64,000 nucleotides of DNA from positions 56,908-120,907 of the forward strand of contig NZ_JAMFLX010000016.1 of NCBI RefSeq assembly GCF_023502345.1, read 5' to 3'. Shown piece by piece: positions 26,708 to 35,800 of the stretch. The stretch comes from Parendozoicomonas callyspongiae. Lineage in GTDB: Bacteria > Pseudomonadota > Gammaproteobacteria > Pseudomonadales > Endozoicomonadaceae. Both the position numbers and the translations under genes were made by a program. The notes below the pieces were generated by a model that saw only the letters and a program-made list of their open reading frames with translations, ran no database searches and was not told where the DNA came from. The first letter of the stretch is position 1; each line of letters begins with the position of its first letter.

Positions 26708-27973
26708 ATGGTATTGCGTAAGACTCTGCTATGCACAGCTATGGCAGCTCTGGGTTTTTCCGCTTTCGTATCAGCCGCTGAAATCACTATTACCTGCGGT
26801 AATGTTGGTAAAGAGCAGCAAATCTGTAAGGAGAGTGTGGCTGAGTGGGAAAAGAAAACCGGCCACTCCGTGAATATTGTTACCCCTCCCACATCTGCAA
26901 CTGAGCAGCTGGCTCTCTACCAGCAGATTCTTGGCTCAGGCTCTTCCGATATTGATGCGTTCCAGATTGATGTTATCTGGCCGGGTATTCTGGGTAATCA
27001 CCTGATTGATCTGAAGCCTTTTACCAATGGGGCAGAGAAAGAGCACTTCCAGGCTATCGTTGAAAACAACACTTTCAAGGGCAAACTTGTTGCCATGCCC
27101 TGGTTTACTGATGCCGGCCTGTTGTTCTATCGCAAGGATCTGCTGGACAAGTATGGATATGAAGTCCCGGAAACCTGGGAAGAGCTGTCGGAAATTGCAA
27201 ACAAGGTTCAGGATGCCGAACGTTCTGCCGGTAACAAGAAAATGTGGGGCTTTGTTTTCCAGGCCAAGGCTTATGAAGGCCTGACCTGTGACGCTCTTGA
27301 GTGGATCGACAGCTACGGCGGCGGTGATGTTGTTAATGCCAATGGTGATATCACCGTTAATAATGACAACACCGTGAAGGCTCTGGAAATGGCGGCCAGC
27401 TGGGTTGGCAATATCACCCCGCAAGGTGTTCTCAACTACATGGAAGAAGATGCCCGCGGTGTCTTCCAGAGCGGTAACGCAGTCTTTATGCGTAACTGGC
27501 CCTATGCCTGGTCACTGAGTCAGAACGATGATTCTCCCATCAGAGGTAAGGTCGGTGTTGTTGCCCTGCCTAAAGGTGGTGAGGGTGGCAAGCAGACCGG
27601 TACTCTGGGCGGCTGGCAGATGGCTGTTTCCAAATACTCCGAGAATCCGGAAGTGACAGCCGATCTGGTTATGTGGCTGACCAGCAAGGAAGAGCAGAAA
27701 CGGCGTGCGATTGTGGGTTCCTACAACCCAACCATTGCTGATCTGTATGACGATCCGGATGTCAACAAGGCCAGTCCGTTTATGGGGCAGCTGAAGGCAA
27801 CCTTTACCAATGCTGTTGCCCGTCCTTCCCGTGCCACTGGTGCCAACTACAACAAGGTTTCCACTGCTATCTTCAATGCCACTTACGAAGTGCTGAGCGG
27901 TGAACAAACTGCAGAGGCCTCGGTTGCGCAGCTTGAAAAGGATCTGAAGCGAATCAAGCGCAGAAGCTGGTAG
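26708..27973 (+). CDS. Alpha-glucoside/trehalose-type ABC transporter, periplasmic binding protein
   Basis: 421 aa. ATG 26708 gives the signal peptide MVLRKTLLCTAMAALGFSAFVSA; the frame extends to 26669 without one. It belongs to the ThuE/AglE group: EITITCGNVGKEQQICKESVAEW, then LALYQQILGSGSSDIDAFQIDVIWPGILGNHLIDL and the C-terminal LGGWQMAVSKYS. This family binds trehalose, maltose or sucrose. It is first of a five-gene set whose order (binding protein, two permeases, glucosidase, ATPase) equals aglEFGAK of rhizobia. A stable hairpin after the stop (28005-28035) likely raises its level relative to the permeases. No regulator gene is adjacent. Confidence 0.9.
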   Translation: MVLRKTLLCTAMAALGFSAFVSAAEITITCGNVGKEQQICKESVAEWEKKTGHSVNIVTPPTSATEQLALYQQILGSGSSDIDAFQIDVIWPGILGNHLIDLKPFTNGAEKEHFQAIVENNTFKGKLVAMPWFTDAGLLFYRKDLLDKYGYEVPETWEELSEIANKVQDAERSAGNKKMWGFVFQAKAYEGLTCDALEWIDSYGGGDVVNANGDITVNNDNTVKALEMAASWVGNITPQGVLNYMEEDARGVFQSGNAVFMRNWPYAWSLSQNDDSPIRGKVGVVALPKGGEGGKQTGTLGGWQMAVSKYSENPEVTADLVMWLTSKEEQKRRAIVGSYNPTIADLYDDPDVNKASPFMGQLKATFTNAVARPSRATGANYNKVSTAIFNATYEVLSGEQTAEASVAQLEKDLKRIKRRSW

Positions 27974-28004
27974 TCCACACCCCTCTGCTTCTGCACTTGT
28001 CTTT

Positions 28005-28035
28005 GCTGCGGTGGCAACGCCGCAGCATTTTATTT
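28005..28035 (+). terminator. GCAA-tetraloop hairpin between binding protein and permeases
   Basis: GCTGCGGTG (28005-28013) and CGCCGCAGC (28018-28026) pair over 9 bp with one G-U, closed by GCAA, followed by ATTTTATTT. It has the form of a weak terminator or 3'-stabilising stem that gives excess binding protein over membrane subunits. Confidence 0.7.
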
Positions 28036-28099
28036 GCTTTCAGCTTTTCGACGTCTGAATGAGCGACATTCATTGAACAAGTGACAAAGGGTATCGCCG

Positions 28100-29059
28100 A
28101 TGACCTTTGCTGTACTTCAACGTTCTGGATCACCGGGAAAGACTCATCACTCTGACCTGACCATGGAAAAAATCAGGTCGGCCTGGCTGTTTCTTTTACC
28201 GATGATTATCACACTAGCGGCAGTGGCTGGCTGGCCGCTGATTCGCACTATCTGGCTAGGTTTCACCAACGCCAACCTTACTGATCTGACAGTTACCGAA
28301 TTTATTGGTTTTGAAAACTACCTCTCTTTTTATGAGGGTGAGGCCTATGGCCTGCTGGTTGATCCGGACTGGTGGAACGCGGTCTGGAACACGGTCTGGT
28401 TCACCCTGGTCTCAGTCTCTCTGGAAACTGTTTTCGGTATGGGAGTGGCACTGATTCTCCATGCCAACTTCAAGGGAAGAGGTATTGTCCGCACAGCTGT
28501 TCTGATTCCGTGGGCTATTCCCACCATCGTTTCAGCACAGATGTGGGGATGGATGCTTCACGACCAGTTCGGTGTGGTCAATGAGATCCTGCTGACACTC
28601 GGAATTATCAATAACCCGATTGCCTGGACCGCTGACCCGGATATTGCCATGTGGGCAGTAATCATGGTGGATGTCTGGAAGACAACACCGTTTATGGCGC
28701 TGCTGATTCTGGCTGGTTTGCAGATGCTGCCGGAAGATATTTATGAGGCGGCCCATGTGGACGGTATTCATCCGGTAAAGGTGTTCTTTAATGTGACCCT
28801 GCCGCTGATAAAACCGGCATTGTTAGTGGCGGTGATTTTCCGGGCTCTGGATGCCCTGCGGATTTTTGACCTGATCTATGTTCTGACATCCAGTTCCACA
28901 TCCACTATGTCCATGTCGGTTTATGCCCGGCAGCAGCTGGTGGACTTCCAGGAAATGGGGTACGGCTCAGCCGCCACAACCCTGTTGTTCCTGATTATTG
29001 CAGCGCTGACAGTAATAACTATTACTGCCGGAAAGCTCAAACTGGGTGAGGAGGCATAG
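28100..29059 (+). CDS. Alpha-glucoside ABC transporter permease, MalF-like
   Basis: 319 aa with six membrane segments. The EAA loop is EDIYEAAHVDGIHPVKVFFNVTLPLIKPAL, the site that contacts the ATPase. It belongs with ThuF/AglF rather than the larger E. coli MalF, since it lacks the big periplasmic loop. It is 126 bp after the binding protein, with a hairpin between, and its stop is at the GTG/ATG start region of the second permease. The N-terminal 20 residues before MEKIRSAWLFLLP are dispensable; ATG at residue 22 is an alternative start. Confidence 0.9.
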   Translation: MTFAVLQRSGSPGKTHHSDLTMEKIRSAWLFLLPMIITLAAVAGWPLIRTIWLGFTNANLTDLTVTEFIGFENYLSFYEGEAYGLLVDPDWWNAVWNTVWFTLVSVSLETVFGMGVALILHANFKGRGIVRTAVLIPWAIPTIVSAQMWGWMLHDQFGVVNEILLTLGIINNPIAWTADPDIAMWAVIMVDVWKTTPFMALLILAGLQMLPEDIYEAAHVDGIHPVKVFFNVTLPLIKPALLVAVIFRALDALRIFDLIYVLTSSSTSTMSMSVYARQQLVDFQEMGYGSAATTLLFLIIAALTVITITAGKLKLGEEA

Positions 29060-29061
29060 TG

Positions 29062-29889
29062 ATGAACAAGACTATAAAGAGTGTTCTCTTCTATGCCCTG
29101 GTGCTGGCGGTGATACTGATTTCTGTGTTTCCGTTCTATTACGCCGTGGTGACATCTTTTCGCAGTGGTACGGCGCTGTTCAGTACCTCGCTCTGGCCTT
29201 TCCCTGTAGATCTGAAGAACTACTTTGTGATCTTCCAGGAGCAGCCGTTCGGTACCAATATTATTAACTCAATCATCGTGGCGACTTCGGTTGTGGTGTT
29301 CTCCCTGGCCATTGCTGTTACGGCTTCCTATGCCCTGGCCCGGATTCATTTTCGTGGAAGGGGCTTGCTGTTGATGACCGTGTTGTCGGTCTCCATGTTC
29401 CCGCAGGTGGCGATTCTATCCGGGATGTTTGAGCTGATCCGCTCTCTTGGGGTTTATAACTCACTGCCCGGTCTGATTATCCCCAATACTGTACTGACAC
29501 TGCCGTTTACCGTCTGGGTACTGACAACCTTTATGAAAGAGCTGCCCAAGGAGCTGGAAGAGGCCGCTATTGTTGATGGTGCATCGCCACTGACAATTGT
29601 GGTGCGGGTGTTTATGCCGTTGATGTGGCCGGCCCTGGTCACAACAGGTCTGCTGGCCTTTATCAGTGCCTGGAATGAATTCCTGTTTGCACTCACCTTC
29701 ACCCTGTCCAATGAAGTGCGCACGGTTCCAGTTGCTATAGCTCTGATGTCCGGGGGTTCAGAGCATGAACTGCCATGGGGCAATATTATGGCGGCATCCG
29801 TGGTTGTCACCACGCCTATTGTCGCTCTGGTTCTGATTTTCCAACGCAAGATTGTGGCCGGTCTGACGGCCGGTGCTGTAAAAGGATAA
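29062..29889 (+). CDS. Alpha-glucoside ABC transporter permease, MalG-like
   Basis: 275 aa with six membrane segments, and EAA loop KELEEAAIVDGASPLTIVVRVFMPLMWPAL. ATG 29062 sits 7 bp after GGAGG; the GTG at 29059 is less likely. It pairs with the permease just upstream, whose stop is 3 bp earlier. ThuG/AglG type. Confidence 0.9.
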   Translation: MNKTIKSVLFYALVLAVILISVFPFYYAVVTSFRSGTALFSTSLWPFPVDLKNYFVIFQEQPFGTNIINSIIVATSVVVFSLAIAVTASYALARIHFRGRGLLLMTVLSVSMFPQVAILSGMFELIRSLGVYNSLPGLIIPNTVLTLPFTVWVLTTFMKELPKELEEAAIVDGASPLTIVVRVFMPLMWPALVTTGLLAFISAWNEFLFALTFTLSNEVRTVPVAIALMSGGSEHELPWGNIMAASVVVTTPIVALVLIFQRKIVAGLTAGAVKG

Positions 29890-29897
29890 CTCTTATA

Positions 29898-31568
29898 ATG
29901 AACTCTGATTCAGGGCTGAATAAACAAGAAAGTCTGCGTGGTAACCTGGTGTCTGATCCTGACTGGTGGCGTGGTGCTGTTATCTACCAGATTTATCCCC
30001 GCTCATTTGCCGACAGTAATGGTGATGGAATTGGTGACCTGAAAGGTATTACCGGCAAACTGTCTTATATTGCCGAGCTGGGGGCTGATGCCATCTGGAT
30101 ATCGCCATTCTGTAAATCACCGATGGATGACTTTGGTTACGATGTTTCCGACTACAAGGATGTTGATCCAATATTCGGAAACCTGGCTGATTTTCAGGAA
30201 CTGGTAATAGCTGCCCATAAGTTTGGACTGCGGGTTATGACCGACCTGGTGATATCCCATACTTCGGGTCAGCATAAATGGTTCCAGGAAAGTCGGCAGA
30301 ATAAAACCAATTCAAAGGCCGACTGGTATGTCTGGGCTGATCCCAAGCCAGACGGCTCCATGCCCAATAACTGGCTTTCCATTTTTGGTGGCAGTGCCTG
30401 GCAGTGGGAACCCCGCCGGGAACAGTATTATCTGCATAATTTCCTGCGCTCACAGCCTGATCTGAACTTCCATAATCCCGATGTTCAGGATGCCGTGCTG
30501 GATGCCGCCCGATTCTGGCTGGACCTGGGTGTGGATGGTTTCCGGCTGGACACCGTGAATTTCTATTTCCATGATCAGCAGCTGCGTAATAACCCTCCGC
30601 TGGAAGATCGCACCCAGCTGACCACCATGGAAAGCTGCAATCCATATGGCTATCAGAATCACCTTTACGACAAGACTCGCCCTGAAAACCTGCACTTTCT
30701 GAAGCGGCTGCGCAGTCTTCTGGATGAGTATCCGGATACCACCATGGTAGGGGAAGTTGGTGCAGATCAGGATACCGGTCGGGTGTTGCGGGAATATACT
30801 TCTGGTGATTCACGTCTGCATATGGCTTACAGCTTTGAACTGCTGTCTGGTCAGCCAACACCAGCCCATATTCGTGACAGTGTGGAGATACTGGAAACTT
30901 CAATCGGTGAAGGCTGGCTCTCTTATGCTATGTCCAATCATGATGTTGTACGCGCCGGTACCCGGGCTGGGGAAGATGTTGACTCTCACCAGGCTGCTCC
31001 AGTTTTCATTGCTGTAACAAGCTGCCTGCGTGGCAGCCCCTGTATTTATCAGGGTGAAGAGCTTGGCTTTACTGAAGCGGATGTGGCTTTTGAAGATTTG
31101 CAGGATCCTTATGGCATAGAGTTCTGGCCCGAGTTCAAGGGGCGTGATGGCTGCCGGACTCCAATAGCCTGGGAAGAGTCTGAGCATGGCGGTTTTTCAG
31201 CTGGCAAACCCTGGTTGCCGGTCGCGAAAGAGCATATCGAGTACTGTGTTGAACGACAGCGGGTTGATAGTGATCTGCCTTTGCAAAAAGTGAAAAACTT
31301 TCTGAACTGGAGAAAGGGGCAGAACACTCTTAAGAAAGGCTCAATCAAGTTTGTTGAGTCCGGATCTGAGCAGTTACTGTCCTTTGTCCGTACTAATGAA
31401 AATGAAAAGCTTCTCTGCGTGTTTAACCTGTCGGATAGCCAGCAGGAGGTTGCTCTTGATGATTACAGCTGTGATGAGCTGCTAAGTGGTCACGGCTTTA
31501 AGGCCACAGTTGCGGCTGAGAAGCTGATACTTCCCGCCTGGCAGGCAGCCTGGCTTCGTCTTGTCTAA
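29898..31568 (+). CDS. GH13 alpha-glucosidase of the uptake operon
   Basis: 556 aa, cytoplasmic (no signal peptide), so it acts on imported sugar. GH13 regions are visible: I near VMTDLVISHTS, II GFRLDTVNF (nucleophile Asp), III MVGEVGAD (acid/base Glu), IV SYAMSNHDVVRAG (stabilising Asp). WWRGAVIYQIYPRSFADSNGDGIGDLKGI is typical of the oligo-1,6-/alpha-glucosidase subgroup that includes AglA. The likely products are glucose plus the other sugar from sucrose, maltose, trehalulose or similar alpha-glucosides. ATG 29898 is 8 bp after the permease stop; the frame extends uselessly upstream. Confidence 0.9.
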   Translation: MNSDSGLNKQESLRGNLVSDPDWWRGAVIYQIYPRSFADSNGDGIGDLKGITGKLSYIAELGADAIWISPFCKSPMDDFGYDVSDYKDVDPIFGNLADFQELVIAAHKFGLRVMTDLVISHTSGQHKWFQESRQNKTNSKADWYVWADPKPDGSMPNNWLSIFGGSAWQWEPRREQYYLHNFLRSQPDLNFHNPDVQDAVLDAARFWLDLGVDGFRLDTVNFYFHDQQLRNNPPLEDRTQLTTMESCNPYGYQNHLYDKTRPENLHFLKRLRSLLDEYPDTTMVGEVGADQDTGRVLREYTSGDSRLHMAYSFELLSGQPTPAHIRDSVEILETSIGEGWLSYAMSNHDVVRAGTRAGEDVDSHQAAPVFIAVTSCLRGSPCIYQGEELGFTEADVAFEDLQDPYGIEFWPEFKGRDGCRTPIAWEESEHGGFSAGKPWLPVAKEHIEYCVERQRVDSDLPLQKVKNFLNWRKGQNTLKKGSIKFVESGSEQLLSFVRTNENEKLLCVFNLSDSQQEVALDDYSCDELLSGHGFKATVAAEKLILPAWQAAWLRLV

Positions 31569-31580
31569 AAGGAATCTGGT

Positions 31581-32723
31581 ATGGCTGAGCTGATTCTAAA
31601 AAATGTCGTTAAGGACTTCGGCAAGACCCGAGTGATTCATGGTGTTGATCTGCATATCCATGATCAGGAGCTGGTGGTTTTTGTCGGGCCGTCCGGTTGC
31701 GGTAAATCGACACTGCTGCGTCTGATTGCCGGGCTGGAAGATATCTCCGACGGCGAGCTGTTTATTGATGGTGAACTGGTCAACAGCCGTTCTCCCAAGC
31801 AGCGTGGGATTGCCATGGTTTTCCAGTCCTATGCGCTTTATCCCCATATGACGGTTTACCAGAATATGGCGTTTGGACTTGAGCTGTCGAAGTTCTCGAA
31901 AGCTGAGATTAAAAACAAGGTTCTGGAAGCGGCGCGGATTCTGGAGCTGAGTGAGCTGCTTGACCGTCTCCCCAAACAGCTTTCCGGCGGTCAGCGGCAG
32001 AGGGTTGCCATTGGCCGTGCGATTGTACGCGACCCAAGGGTGTTCCTGTTTGATGAGCCTCTCTCCAATCTGGATGCGGCACTTCGGGTACAGATGCGCA
32101 TTGAGTTTGCCAAGCTGCACCGTGAAATGAATGCCACCATGATTTACGTGACTCACGATCAGGTGGAAGCTATGACCCTGGCGTCCAGGATTGTGGTTCT
32201 CTCTGCTGGTCGGGTCGAGCAGGTGGGTTCGCCTCTGGAGTTATATCATCATCCCCGCAATTTGTTTGTGGCTGAGTTTATTGGTTCTCCCAAGATGAAT
32301 ATTCTTCCGGCTGAGGTAGTGAATATCACCGATCAGTCGATTGAGGTATCTCTGGAAGAAGGAACATGGCTGAAAGCGACGGTCGACAGCGATTCTTTAA
32401 CTGTTGGAGATAGAGTCTCGTTCGGTGTCCGTCCGGAACATATGTGGATCTCAGAAATCGGGGACCTGAAGGGTACTGTTGAAGTCATAGAACAACTGGG
32501 TGAAAACCATTATCTCCATGTTCGTCTGGCAGATAATCGTTTGATCACGGTGCAGGGGCATGGAGATGCCACCCTTAAGCATGGAGAACGTTGCTGTATC
32601 GCTATTCCTCCTGAGTGTGCTCATATCTTTAATGGTGATGGCCTTGCCCTGCAAAGGCTGCAGACAGGAGCTGATGAGCAACCGATTATTGTGGAAAGAG
32701 TCGTTGAAATGGAACCTGCCTGA
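31581..32723 (+). CDS. Sugar ABC transporter ATPase (MalK/UgpC/AglK type)
   Basis: 380 aa. Walker A GPSGCGKST, Q-loop VFQSYALYPHMTV, signature LSGGQRQRVAIGRAIVRDP, Walker B VFLFDEPLSNLD, and switch YVTHDQVEAMTLA. The C-terminal MalK-type regulatory (OB/TOBE) domain spans residues 240-370, including SFGVRPEHM. It energises the two permeases upstream. A 12-bp gap from the glucosidase and a terminator after it (32750) make it the operon's last gene. Confidence 0.93.
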   Translation: MAELILKNVVKDFGKTRVIHGVDLHIHDQELVVFVGPSGCGKSTLLRLIAGLEDISDGELFIDGELVNSRSPKQRGIAMVFQSYALYPHMTVYQNMAFGLELSKFSKAEIKNKVLEAARILELSELLDRLPKQLSGGQRQRVAIGRAIVRDPRVFLFDEPLSNLDAALRVQMRIEFAKLHREMNATMIYVTHDQVEAMTLASRIVVLSAGRVEQVGSPLELYHHPRNLFVAEFIGSPKMNILPAEVVNITDQSIEVSLEEGTWLKATVDSDSLTVGDRVSFGVRPEHMWISEIGDLKGTVEVIEQLGENHYLHVRLADNRLITVQGHGDATLKHGERCCIAIPPECAHIFNGDGLALQRLQTGADEQPIIVERVVEMEPA

Positions 32724-32749
32724 GCAGGGTGATCAAATGAAACATCAGG

Positions 32750-32778
32750 GCGCTGGATATATATCCGGCGCTTTTTTT
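32750..32778 (+). terminator. Rho-independent terminator of the alpha-glucoside operon
   Basis: GCGCTGGAT (32750-32758) pairs with ATCCGGCGC (32763-32771) with one G-U, followed directly by seven T. Confidence 0.88.
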
Positions 32779-32895
32779 GTGAATTCAGAATAGCTGACAA
32801 TTCTGTTATTCAACCGTCTGGTCAGGAACATCGTTGACTCTGCTGCAGTCAAGAAAAGATCAGGCATTAACTTTCAGGCAGTAGAGGCATAACCC

Positions 32896-35800
32896 GTGGA
32901 GTCAGCGAGTCCAGTATCTTCCCCTGGTGCGGCAAGGTTCAATCTACCTGATATTGCGCCTGAAAGTTCCTGGCAGCCGATGATCTCACGCCAAAAGTCC
33001 AGGTATGAGCATACACCTCTCTCTGACTTTGTGATTCAGACAACAGATAACCTCAGCCTGACCACTATGGATGAGGTGGCGGGGCAAGAAGTCGGAGATG
33101 ATGGAACACTTGAGGATCAAGCACTCCCGTTAGAAAGGTCTCTCTCTCCATCTTTCGCCAAAACAACCGAGAAGACGTCAAGCACCTCTCCCAAAAAACA
33201 AGGTCCTAACCTCCGCAAGCTATGTGTGAAGGCTATGGTATCGGCCCTGCTTGGGATGGAAAGTACACACGAAACCTTTGTGTTTATCAGCTACCAGCGT
33301 TTGAAAGATCTTTCGACGGAGCTGGATAGTCTGAAAAACCAATTGGCCAAGCTCAACAAGGCTCTAAAAAAACTAAAAAGAGGTGCTGATGGCTTTGCTT
33401 CTTTGACCCAGGAAAAGGAGCAGCTGGAAAACACAATCAAGCAGCTTAAAAAAGACAGAGATAAAGCTAAGAAGGATTATAAAAAAGATCGCAGTGATTT
33501 CTCGCGGTTGGTTTCGGCCTTTCAGCACATGGCTAATACGCCGGATGTTACTCTCAATGTTAAAACTGCAGGGATTATCCTTAAACAGGAGGATGGTGAG
33601 GATATTGAGATTACCAACCTTCACCTGACGATCAAGTCTCTTCAGCTCGCTGAAAAAGAAGATAAAAGTGGGCAATATATCGAAGCTGCATTTTGTGGGA
33701 GTGTCTCCTTCTCAGTCAGGGTTCCACTTTATGACGGGCATGCCCTTGCCCTGAGTATCAAGATGAAGGGTGTACATTTGGCCGTTCACTCGGGCGCGGC
33801 CAAGCTTTTGAGTTTATACAGCAAGGCAGGAAATATTTTTTCCCTGATTGTAAAAGGCGTGCGCTTTGCTCTATCGGATGAAAACCTGTTGCCAACTCAG
33901 GTGAATTTATCCTGTGATGATTTAACGGTGGAACTGAAGGAAGGTGGGGAAGAAGCCATTGCCCGCCTTCTACAGAAAACGCTTAATACTCCGGATTCTC
34001 TGATTGATGATCTTTTTGTGTTATGCCCGTTTCCCCTGAATATTCATATTGGGCAGCTCAAGGTTGATGACCTCTGTTCTCTGGGCCTGGAAGGGAGTGC
34101 CAAGCATTTAAAGGCTTCTCTTGCTGCCTGTCCTGAGGGTAGGGAGGTGCAGAGTTTTCCCAGAACATTATCGATTCGGGCAGAGCAGGGTTCTATTACT
34201 GCAGCCACTCCCGTTGGAACATTAAATACAACTCTCAATCTGGTTGTTCCAGAAACAGTCAGGGATCAGGAATTACAACCCAAGCAAATTCTTCCTGAAG
34301 ATGTATGCAGCTCTGTTTCTGAGCTGGTACGAAAAGGAACAGTGACCCTTGTAAAACCGGTGTTTGAGGTTTCCCGTGAACTGAAAAGGGTTGCAGGCTC
34401 CTCTGATGAAGAATGGACTCTGGCAGATAATGACAAAGCCGATATCAATATTGGCAGCCTTAAGCTGAATGTAACTGGAGATCTGGAAGCTCAGGTGAAA
34501 GTGGGGCCGGTTGAGATAAAGGGAGGTATTGAAGAGGGTAGTGCAAGCTTTTCTGCCAAGGCTGACTGGATCAGTCCGGATATAACAATGCACCCTGTAA
34601 AGCTGCCGTTGAAGTCAAATGTGCATGTTTCTGGAGGCATGACCGGAGAGCTCACTGGAATCCAGACTTCACTTCAGCAAGCAACAGGCCAATGGCATCT
34701 CAAAGGTGCACTGGGTTCTGCGAATCTGGATGTTAAAGAGAAAGCTCCCTTGGGAGTTACACTGATCGGGTCTGACCGAAACCACGATTTTTGTGTTCAG
34801 TTGGATAACCCGAGCTATATGAATGTCAGGGGAGCAGCTGTTGAGATCAGCTCAACCCCACAATCGAGACTGTCAAAACTGAATTTGGAGTCTCTCTATT
34901 TACGCCCTGTGGGGATTGCGTCTGTCCCACAGTTGCTGAATTCAACAGAGGAATTTGGCGTAAAGCTGGATACACAATGTCGTGAGCTGAGACTGACAGA
35001 ACAGAGCTTACGTTCTGGTAATCAGAAGCTCAGGCTGGCTGACCTGAAGTCGTTCGGTGCATCGCTTGAAGACTGTGATGTGATAGTTGGTTCTGTTGAT
35101 GATACCGGGCTTGAACTGGGTGCTACCGGTACAGGTAAAGTCTACACAGCAGACTGTGTTATTCAGGGAGACAGGCTTCTGGCGGCTGTCTCCAAACTGT
35201 CAAACAGCTGGACCGCCTGGTTCATTTTATCTGGTATTAATCTCGAGCTTACTTTGGAAATTCCTGTATTGGAACATGGTATTAATATCAGGGACTTAAG
35301 ACTGGTAAGAATTCATGCCGTGCCCGGCCGCAGATGCAATCTCGGTGTGTGCCGTGCTTCAATCGAGTGCCTTCTGCAAAGTGCTCAATGCTTTTTAGGT
35401 TATCGTTTAACCAGTGCCGGACAGTTGGCAATTACATTCTGTGGATGTCCTGTGAAATATGTAGATCTGCCTAAAGGACTGGTCTGCGGGGCAGCCTTAA
35501 AAGCACCTTCCTTTCTGGCTGAGCAGACCGGTGTGGTTGTGAAGGGATCTGTGCCAGAAACGTGGTTTGATAGATGTTTCGACAACGCGACCCCAGGATC
35601 GCTTCATGAGGTGCTGGACTGTATCGAGGAAATGCTTCATCCGGTCACGGTTGTCAATCGAGTGCCTCTGCTGGCAAGGCTTCCCGTAGATGTATTTATC
35701 AATAAGGGAGATAAAAAAGTACTTGAAAGGCTGCGCAATATTCTGGGACGAGAAAGCGGCCATCTGCTGGAAAGGGCTTTAGAACTGACGGTTTCTCAGA

